A stretch of 64,000 bases of DNA from Chryseobacterium panacisoli. Its GTDB lineage: Bacteria; Bacteroidota; Bacteroidia; Flavobacteriales; Weeksellaceae. Of this stretch, positions 7,979 to 15,300 are shown in pieces. The stretch is taken from contig NZ_VTRU01000004.1 of the NCBI RefSeq assembly GCF_008274625.1, positions 124,001-188,000 of the forward strand, in the 5' to 3' direction. Made by a program: the position numbers and the translations under genes. Numbering within the stretch: position 1 is the stretch's first letter; each line of letters starts with the position of its first letter. Under the pieces are notes generated by a model, which worked only from the letters and a program-made list of their open reading frames with translations, searched no databases and was not told the origin of the DNA.

Positions 7979-8884
7979 ATGATCCTTATTATTTCCAACA
8001 ACAATGAAAGGACCACTATGATGATCATAAAATGGCTCCTTGCTATGAAAAAGAAATTTATCCGTATCCATGAGGATGAAGTTTTTGAAATAAAGACGGA
8101 AAACAAAAAGATCTTTTTAGAAAGTGACAGAAATTCTTTTTTTCTGGATGAAATTACCAGTGTATGGTACAGAAGAGGCCGATTAAAGATCAAACGTCTG
8201 CGGTATGATAATGCTTCTGTGAATGCCCATATGAACGAAGTACAGCACTGGCTGGAAGATTATGTAAGAACCAAACTGGAGTCCAGGAAACATATCAATA
8301 AAGAAAGTAACAGCGATATAAACAAGTTATTGGTATTGGAAGAGGCTATAAAAGCAGGGTTGGAAGTTCCGGAATATTTTTTGGCCGATAATACGGATCA
8401 GGTTCCATTGAATACAACCATTATAAAAACGATTGGAGGAAACCCGATATTAGATGATATTGATAAGGATTTAAATGGTATTATGTATACCTCAACCGTA
8501 CACAAGCGGGAAAAAATGAAGTTCTTTACAACATTCTTTCAGCGTAAAATTGATAAAGAATTTGAAGTCAGAACATTTTACCTTAATGGGAAGTGTTACT
8601 CAATGGCTATTTTTTCTCAAAATGATGAGCAGACCAAAACAGATTTCAGAAAATATAATTTAGAAAAACCCAACAGAAATATACCTTACAAGCTTAGCAC
8701 TGACATTGAGAAAAAAATTCAACTTTTGATGCAGGCATTAGATCTCAATTGCGGATCACTGGATTTTATCAAAGGAAAAGATGGAAGATTCTATTTTTTA
8801 GAAGTCAATACAATTGGACAGTTTCTTGGACTGTCTTATACCTGTAACTATTCGCTGGACAAAGAAATTGCTGATTATCTATGA
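7979..8884 (+). CDS. ATP-grasp peptide maturase, grasp-with-spasm type (GwsG-like)
   Basis: A 301-aa protein of the ATP-grasp superfamily, which activates a carboxylate with ATP and couples it to a nucleophile. In graspetide (microviridin-type) systems this forms lactone or lactam cross-links on a precursor peptide. The N-terminal pre-ATP-grasp region carries VWYRRG (about residues 61-66), characteristic of the MvdC/MvdD-like and GwsG-like maturases. The C-terminal metal-binding segment FLEVNTIGQF (about 272-281) supplies the Glu and Asn ligands, and the ATP-binding lysine lies in the middle (TTIIKTIGGNP). Length agrees with the family. It is coupled to the next small ORF by an ATGA overlap. 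Confidence 0.9.
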   Translation: MILIISNNNERTTMMIIKWLLAMKKKFIRIHEDEVFEIKTENKKIFLESDRNSFFLDEITSVWYRRGRLKIKRLRYDNASVNAHMNEVQHWLEDYVRTKLESRKHINKESNSDINKLLVLEEAIKAGLEVPEYFLADNTDQVPLNTTIIKTIGGNPILDDIDKDLNGIMYTSTVHKREKMKFFTTFFQRKIDKEFEVRTFYLNGKCYSMAIFSQNDEQTKTDFRKYNLEKPNRNIPYKLSTDIEKKIQLLMQALDLNCGSLDFIKGKDGRFYFLEVNTIGQFLGLSYTCNYSLDKEIADYL

Positions 8885-9060
8885 AAATTAAAGTTAAAGA
8901 AAAAAACAAGCTTCCTCTTACTTTTAAACATATTGAAACCTTCAATGATCAGAAGCTTAAAAAAAACAATGATATTATATATGTTTTAGATTGCGAAAAA
9001 TACCAGACCAATTTCTATATAAGAGAAAGGCCTATCAAATCACTGAACCGGTTATTATGA
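8881..9060 (+). CDS. 59-aa ORF coupled between maturase and lipoprotein B
   Basis: ATG 8881 overlaps the maturase stop as ATGA, and its own TGA (9058-9060) overlaps the ATG of the next gene, again as ATGA. The 59-aa product is basic, contains one cysteine (DCEKYQ) and has no signal peptide, TM helix or GG leader. The exact start/stop overlaps on both sides argue that it is translated. I recognise no family. It could be a small partner of the maturases or the remnant of a larger gene. A related stretch (DDQENIRKNNN versus NDQKLKKNND) occurs in the degenerate region before the SPASM gene. Confidence 0.55.
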   Translation: MKIKVKEKNKLPLTFKHIETFNDQKLKKNNDIIYVLDCEKYQTNFYIRERPIKSLNRLL

Positions 9061-9983
9061 ATTATTTTAAACTAAAAACAGAAAATCCAGGTAATAATTT
9101 CCATTTTCAGTATATAATTTATCTTTTTACTTGCCTATACCTTTGTTCCTGCAAAAATCGAAATTATATTACTTATTATAATAAAGTAAATGAAATTGAT
9201 AGTATCTACAGAATGAAGAATGATACTCTTATTGCTATAAAAAAATTTAAAAGAGTATTCCGAAATTTTGAGCCACGAAATGATGAAAGGATGGAAGAAT
9301 ACGAAAACTACATTAAGTTTTCAGATAAATACAATAAAAATTTTGGAGGAAAGAAAAGCTTATATAAACTTATACCTTTAGTTGCTCCATATTGGAAGTT
9401 CAAACGAGAAGATACAGATTTTTTTAAACTATATAAAAAATATGGTATTGATAGTATTACAGTAGAGCGGAAGGTAGTGGAATGGAAAAATTCGTTAAAC
9501 AAGCAACTTATTGATTCTTTTAAGATCGCATTTATCAGAGATCAGGCGAAGGATTCAATAACTGGTCAACAATCATTAAAGAATTTTAGGAAAAATGCTG
9601 CATTGCTAAAGTGGACATTAACAAACTATGGCTACCCATCAATGCAAAAAATAGGACTTGAAACAGATGATGGTGTTTTTATGCCAATGTTGATTTATTT
9701 AAATCATATGGCACAAATAGAAGACTATGAGTATTTCAAAACTAAACTATTGAACTATGTAAAATCCGGTGATCTACCACCAAGGGATTATGTAGAAATG
9801 GTAGAAAGACATGTTCAGGTTAATCATTTAAAACCTGTATATGGTGTAAAAAGTACTGATGAAGAAATTATAAAAGATTCTGTGAATATTAATTACAATA
9901 GAAAACTTATCGGACTACAAAGTCTCAAAGTTAGGAGAAAAATAACAAAAGAATTTTTAAAGAATAATTCAAAGAAAAAATGA
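9057..9983 (+). CDS. Putative lipoprotein B of the RiPP locus, paralogue of lipoprotein A
   Basis: A 308-aa protein starting at ATG 9057; this start gives the ATGA overlap with the 59-aa ORF and a signal sequence ending in LCSC-K. An ATG-less extension to 8991 is possible but would overlap the small ORF. Long stretches match lipoprotein A: YYN(R/K)VNEIDSIYR, NFGGKKSLYKLIPL(I/V)APY, then NYGYPS-QKIG and DGVFMPM. The pair therefore arose by duplication, and about half the residues appear to be shared. This copy has a more AT-rich third-position pattern than copy A. Its signal peptide is longer and quite different from that of copy A. Function unknown. Confidence 0.75.
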   Translation: MNYFKLKTENPGNNFHFQYIIYLFTCLYLCSCKNRNYITYYNKVNEIDSIYRMKNDTLIAIKKFKRVFRNFEPRNDERMEEYENYIKFSDKYNKNFGGKKSLYKLIPLVAPYWKFKREDTDFFKLYKKYGIDSITVERKVVEWKNSLNKQLIDSFKIAFIRDQAKDSITGQQSLKNFRKNAALLKWTLTNYGYPSMQKIGLETDDGVFMPMLIYLNHMAQIEDYEYFKTKLLNYVKSGDLPPRDYVEMVERHVQVNHLKPVYGVKSTDEEIIKDSVNINYNRKLIGLQSLKVRRKITKEFLKNNSKKK

Positions 9984-10106
9984 TATTAATAATTTCTGAC
10001 ACATTATATTGATTTTGATATCAGGCAAATGAATAAAGATGATCAAGAAAATATAAGAAAAAACAATAATCCTATTAAACTCAATCATAGAATTGAATAT
10101 AAGTAA
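9980..10106 (+). pseudogene. Scar of a second ATP-grasp maturase gene and small ORF
   Basis: The bases overlapping the lipoprotein B stop read ATG ATA TTA ATA ATT TCT, encoding MILIIS, the same first six residues as the intact ATP-grasp gene that follows lipoprotein A. This frame stops after four more codons. A second frame (ATG 10029 to TAA 10104-10106) encodes DDQENIRKNNN, similar to NDQKLKKNND in the 59-aa ORF. The simplest reading is that a unit of lipoprotein, maturase and small ORF was duplicated and the second maturase was almost wholly deleted, leaving both ends. Confidence 0.5.
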
Positions 10107-10117
10107 TCTATTAATTC

Positions 10118-11188
10118 ATGAACTATTTCAACCTATTCAGCAATATTTATATCACAAAGGGCGCCAGCAGAATTCTGATTTCGGATCTTCAAAGGAATGT
10201 TTCAGAACTGTACCCGTTAGAATTGTATGTCCTCATAGAAGATATGAAAAACCAATCTATTGAGGATATACTGAAAGATTATGATGAAGAATCCAAAGCA
10301 ATTATCCATGAATATATCAGTCTCCTGTTGGAAAAAGAATATGGATTTATCACAGAGAATGACTGGGACAGGAACTTTCCTCCTCTTTCTTATGAATATG
10401 ATGACCCCAGTGCTATAACAAATCTCTTTATTGAAATGGAAGATATTGAGATCGTAAAAAAAATAAAATCTTCTGTAGAAAACCTTGGTATTAAACATTT
10501 GGTTATTTACAGTTTAAAACCACTAACAATAAATGAATTTATAGAAATTGATGATGTATTTAAAACCTCCGTGTTGGCGGGAATAGAAATATTCTCTCCG
10601 TTTCATAAGGAAACCAATCTATCTTTTATACAGGCTCTTCAAAAAAATACAGTCAGAATATACAGTCTCATTTTTTACAATTGTTCGAAACCTCCTTTCA
10701 AAGCTAAAGATGAATACAGATTTTCGCTAAATTTTCTGAAAGATGACCTGAAACTCTCTGCCTGTGGAAAAGTGGAACTGAAATACTTCAATACCAACCT
10801 TCCAAAAGTACTGGAAGCAATGAACCATAATTCCTGCCTGTATAAAAAGATAGGTATTGACCGAAACGGCAGCATTAAAAACTGTCCGCTGATGATTGAA
10901 AGCTTTGGAAACATCCGTAATAACAGCCTTGAAGAAGCCATAACCCATCCTGATTTCAAAAAATACTGGAATCTTACCAAAGACAATATAGAAACCTGTA
11001 AGGACTGTGAGTTCCGCTATGTCTGCACAGACTGCAGGGCATATACCGAAAATGCAGAAAAAAGCAAAGAAGGCCTGAATGTATCAAAACCTTTAAAATG
11101 CGGCTATAATCCCTATACAGGAGACTGGGAAGACTGGACAAAAAATCCTTTGAAGCAAAAAATTTCTCATTCGTTAGAACTCAAATAG
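10118..11188 (+). CDS. SPASM-domain peptide maturase, grasp-with-spasm type (GwsS-like)
   Basis: A 356-aa protein that matches the SPASM partner of the grasp-with-spasm system. The C-terminal region has the spaced cysteines of a SPASM auxiliary Fe-S domain. There is one near residue 239 (SCLYKK), one near 255 (IKNCP), then CKDC-EFRYV-CTDC at about 293-305. Between them is the usual G-nirnnsLeeai helix (FGNIRNNSLEEA). No CX3CX2C radical-SAM motif is visible in the N-terminal 230 residues, where radical-SAM maturases keep it. It may therefore act without SAM cleavage, or as a recognition subunit. It is the last gene of the locus. Confidence 0.85.
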   Translation: MNYFNLFSNIYITKGASRILISDLQRNVSELYPLELYVLIEDMKNQSIEDILKDYDEESKAIIHEYISLLLEKEYGFITENDWDRNFPPLSYEYDDPSAITNLFIEMEDIEIVKKIKSSVENLGIKHLVIYSLKPLTINEFIEIDDVFKTSVLAGIEIFSPFHKETNLSFIQALQKNTVRIYSLIFYNCSKPPFKAKDEYRFSLNFLKDDLKLSACGKVELKYFNTNLPKVLEAMNHNSCLYKKIGIDRNGSIKNCPLMIESFGNIRNNSLEEAITHPDFKKYWNLTKDNIETCKDCEFRYVCTDCRAYTENAEKSKEGLNVSKPLKCGYNPYTGDWEDWTKNPLKQKISHSLELK

Positions 11189-11213
11189 TATTTCTCATCC
11201 TCCTTATATTCAA

Positions 11214-11253
11214 AAACGGCTTTTAAATGAAATTTAAAAGCCGTTTGTTTTTA
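11214..11253 (+). terminator. Terminator of the RiPP locus
   Basis: A perfect 15-bp stem (AAACGGCTTTTAAAT with its complement), a 3-nt GAA loop and a following GTTTTTATT, 25 bp after the SPASM gene stop codon. Confidence 0.9.
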
Positions 11254-11272
11254 TTGTAAAGTGATTATATTC

Positions 11273-11650
11273 CTATCTGAAAAACTTCCATTTCGGGATA
11301 ATGGCAAGCATTCCGAATCCTGTAAACAGAAAAAGATTGGTAACATCTGTATAGAGGAATGTAGAAAGGTAATAATTGTGCATAAAGAAATGCATTACCA
11401 GTAAAGCCGGGAACATGAAGATTCCTATTTTTCTGTAGAAGAACATCAGTACCAGCCCAATCATCATCAACACATCAATTGAAAAAATAACATAGAAATA
11501 CCACCTTGGGATTTCCAGATATTCATGCTGCAGATATTCATCCACATCTATTCCAAGCCCCATTATAGTAAACAACATTAAGGCTGCAAATGCCAGTACA
11601 AATCCCCATCCTTTCTTTGGATCTTCGTCAAAATAGCTGTATTCTTCCAT
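11273..11650 (-). CDS. Uncharacterised four-TM membrane protein
   Basis: A 125-aa protein with four hydrophobic helices at about residues 14-33, 48-68, 74-92 and 102-118, connected by short loops. The loops include a conserved-looking DVDEYLQHEYLEIPRWY segment between helices 1 and 2. Small four-helix proteins of this kind (for example DUF2569-like) are common and mostly uncharacterised; I cannot place this one firmly. A -7 promoter element lies almost directly at the start codon. Confidence 0.65.
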   Translation of the reverse strand: MEEYSYFDEDPKKGWGFVLAFAALMLFTIMGLGIDVDEYLQHEYLEIPRWYFYVIFSIDVLMMIGLVLMFFYRKIGIFMFPALLVMHFFMHNYYLSTFLYTDVTNLFLFTGFGMLAIIPKWKFFR

Positions 11651-11655
11651 ACCTA

Positions 11656-11663
11656 CAAAAATA
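11656..11663 (-). promoter_or_regulatory. Candidate -7 element for the four-TM protein gene
   Basis: On the minus strand this reads TATTTTTG (TAnnTTTG). It ends 5 bp before the ATG at 11650, so transcription would begin at or next to the start codon. Confidence 0.4.
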
Positions 11664-11719
11664 AAGAACTTATGAGAGATTTCATAAGTTCTTTTATAAT
11701 TATTCGTTTAAAATTTGAC

Positions 11720-12190
11720 TTATACAGAGATAGCGTTGATCAGTCTGTTTTTGTCACTTAAGAATTCTTCCATAGAAATCATACTTTCAGTTCTCATTAC
11801 GTCCTGAATGTCGTCTATCTGATAGATAATTCTTTTAGCATCATCGGTATTCTTAGCTCTTACTTTGCAGAAAATATTATATTTTCCTGAAATAACGCTA
11901 GCTTCAATGACGTTAGGTAAAGTTGACAATTCTTTTAATACTTCTTGAGTACGGTTTGATTTTGTCAAAAGGATCCCTATGAAAGCTGTAAAGTGATAAT
12001 CCAGCTTACCATAATCGATATTAAGAGATGATCCCAAAATAATACCTGCATCTTCCATCTTTTTCACTCTTACGTGAATTGTTCCAGCAGAAACATCCAT
12101 CTGCTTTGCAATTTCAGTAAAAGGCATTCTTGTGTTTTCTACTAAGAAATCAAGAATTTTCTTGTCTATTTCGTCCAGTTGATAGTTCAT
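11720..12190 (-). CDS. Lrp/AsnC family transcriptional regulator
   Basis: A 156-aa protein of the usual Lrp/AsnC size. The N-terminal HTH (about residues 4-60) begins YQLDEIDKKILDFLVENTRM and has the recognition segment MDVSAGTIHVRVKKMEDAGI. It is followed by the ligand-binding RAM/AsnC domain (about 65-150) with the typical LTKSNRTQEVLKELSTLPNV and MISMEEFL ends. Such proteins bind DNA as octamers and sense amino acids. It stands alone with its own promoter element, so it is probably a general or autoregulated factor. Its ligand cannot be told from sequence. Confidence 0.92.
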   Translation of the reverse strand: MNYQLDEIDKKILDFLVENTRMPFTEIAKQMDVSAGTIHVRVKKMEDAGIILGSSLNIDYGKLDYHFTAFIGILLTKSNRTQEVLKELSTLPNVIEASVISGKYNIFCKVRAKNTDDAKRIIYQIDDIQDVMRTESMISMEEFLSDKNRLINAISV

Positions 12191-12234
12191 ATTAGTTAAA
12201 TTACAATTTCTTTAAAAAATCTATGTATTTTTTG

Positions 12235-12242
12235 CAAATTTA
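12235..12242 (-). promoter_or_regulatory. -7 promoter element of the Lrp/AsnC gene
   Basis: The minus strand reads TAAATTTG, a full match to TAnnTTTG, 44 bp upstream of the start codon, in a very AT-rich spacer. Confidence 0.5.
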
Positions 12243-12324
12243 CGAAAAATAATTTAACTAAAAAATATATATCAAATATTAACAATAATTAACACAGATG
12301 ATAAAAATCATTAAAATATTCTAA

Positions 12325-15300
12325 TTATTTACCATTCGATTTTATAGAATCTGTTTTTATTTCACCTTTTGCATCTGAAGTTTTTTTGTCTTTTTTCTTC
12401 TTTTTAAACAAAGAATTGAAGCTTTTACTCCACACAACTCCTCCTCCATAGGCTTGATTTGCAGAACCGTTTGTACTCACCATCCCGATGTTCGTAGGCT
12501 TGGAATATGCACGTATAACCAACGTACCGTCATTCTTTTTAGATAAATCATACTCTACAGAACCTTCTGTAGACAAATAGTTGTTCTGGGCTCCATCTGT
12601 TTTGGATAACGGAATACCCAAACCTGTTTTTATATTGACTCTTGGGGAAAGGGCTACACTCAATCCTGCATTGGCTCTGTCTCCAAAGTTGGAGTTCTGG
12701 TCTCCTTTTACATAATTAAGGTCAATCTGGAATTCATTACTCATTGTATTAAGAACAGATCCCAATTGTTTCAGAAGCATATTATATCCGGAAGACTCCG
12801 CAACATTTCCTACATTCACATCTACCCCGCCGGAGTTTGAAACGTTGAAAGTACTCAACAGCAGGACAGATCCGAACTGAAGAACCTTCTCCCCTTCCTG
12901 ACTCATTTTGGCAGCAAGCGTTTCCCTTACCTGACTGGAAACATCCATAGCAGTTACGTTAAGATCAATATTAGGGTCTACCAACGACTGGGTAATATGA
13001 GCCTGCAGCAAAATACTGATAGGCTGAAGTTTCCCCATGCTAAGGTATTCTCCGGCATTAGATACCATTCTTACGTAGTTGGCATTAATGTCTAATGCAG
13101 GCTTCATGGCATCACCATCCCATCTGATACTACTGTTTCTTTCTATCTGGAAAGTCTTATTCAGAATTGCCTTAGAAACAAATGTTCCGTTATCTACTTT
13201 ATAAGTACCGCTCATGGCGATATTCCCCTGTCTGTTCATATGAAACCTCAACGGATCTGCAGAACCTTTTACGGTAATATTTCCTACATCATCTCCTACC
13301 AGTACATTGACAGTAGTTCCTTTATCTACAGCCAGATTGAAATCAATATTCATATTGGCTCCTGTTTTCTTCTTTTCTTCCAGAGTAATCAGACCGTCTT
13401 TTCCTTCTTTCAGGAATCTCAGCATTTTAAATTCTTCAACATTGGATGTAGAACTGGAATTAAAAGTAAAGGTACTTCCGTTAAGCGCCTTCATATTAGG
13501 AGTAGTAATACTTAATCCTGAAACAGGTCCGTCTACATAAAGATCTCCCTGTCCGTAAACCCTTCCCCAGAAAAGGTCAAAGTCTTTTTGAGTAGTATTA
13601 AGCATCAGCAGATTGTCTGCCCTCATTACGAGAGATACCCCCATTGAAGAAAGAGTTTCAAACTGTATCGCCCCGGAAATATTCCCTTTAGAATTGGTTC
13701 TTCCATCGTGTACCTCAATATTGTTGAGGATAGCCAGCCCTTTGGTCAGCTGAATCACAGTATCATCAAACGCATAATCTACCCCGGTAAACAGAAGTTT
13801 CAGTCCGAAATCTTTTAAAGCAATATCCCCATTATAATCCAAGTTTTTGAGCTTTCCGTTAATTTTAAGATCCCCGGTTGCTTTTCCACGAAGGTTTCCG
13901 AAAACGGTCTGTACAAACTGCTGTGTAAATGAAAGATCAAAGTCACGCATTTCAGCCGTAAGATCAATAATTGGAGAAGAGGTATTATTGTTGACCGTTC
14001 CTGTTAAATTAAGACTGTTATTTCCAAGGACTCCTGCAGAGTGAACCTTCACATCAATATCATAAACGTTCAGTGAAAAACCATTGGTAGCAGAAATAGA
14101 GATATCTCCCATATCGTTGCCATTCATCTTAATATCATCAATAGTAAGATCTACCAGCGGTTGAAGGGTGCTTTTATCCATTTTGATCTTAACGCTACCG
14201 TTGGCAAGACCTTTGATATCCATTGTATTTCCTCCGGATTGCATTTCCAGGAGCTTTTCCACAGAAAAATCATTAATATCAGCATCTACATAAAAATCTT
14301 TTGCCGATTTAAACTGTGCTTCTTTAATGAACAAAGCACTTTTATCGGAATAAACCCTCAGATTTCTGATATCAAAGTCTCCGGTACTCCTTCTATAGGT
14401 AATGGAGTGATTCAGTTCCGGGCTTGTATCTATAGCCCAGGTCACTTCATTGAATTTCACTTCTGTAGGCTCAAATCTGAAGACATAATCACCAGCCGCA
14501 TCCGTAGACTGATCGACATTAATAGCGTATTCTTTAAGCTTTTCATTAATTTCATCATCAGGACTTCCATGCTTAAATACGGTAGCTAAATGAAGGGTAT
14601 TTCCATTCTCATTATTCCCTTTAAGTTCAAAATCTTTGATTACGTTTTTATTGTAAACTACTCTATTGATTTTTGCATACAATTGCTGGTTAAGGTCAGC
14701 CGTGTTAATTCTCACTTTAACACTATCCACCATTGCACTGTCTCTGTTTAGATTCTTTCTGTCGTGAACCTTATAATCTGGACTTGAAGATGCCAGAGCT
14801 TTATCAGCATCGGTAATTTCCTCCTCTTTTGTCATAATATATTTCAAAGAAGCGGCATCCAGATTCAGAATCAAATTGTTTGAATTTCCATCATACTCTC
14901 CTTCCACTAAAGCTCCCTGAGGCAGTTTAAGTTCCGGTAAAAAGTAATTGACCAATCCCTGCTGAACATCAAATTTCAGTGCAAAATTCTGTCCGCGGTA
15001 TAATTTTCTCGGCGGTGGCCCCACCAATATTTTTCCGACTCCGTTTTCTACCATTCCCGCAAGATCTGCCAGGCTGTATCTTCCTGAGATCTTCCCTGTA
15101 GCAGCTCCCGGGGCATCTACATCAATCACACGGCCTCCTGCTTCTACAAAAGTTTTTAGTTTAGCATTCGGAATATTGTATTTTTGAGTTGCTGTAGCAA
15201 AGTACAAGTTATTGGCATTAACATCCAGCGTAAGGTCATTAATGGAAGACATGGCCATCTTTCCTTCAACCTGACCGCTTACCACCTGGCTGCCAGGTTT

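Noticed and set aside
10118..11188. SPASM maturase initially taken as a radical-SAM enzyme.
   Set aside because: The CX3CX2C motif is absent, so radical-SAM chemistry cannot be claimed; only the SPASM-type region is supported.
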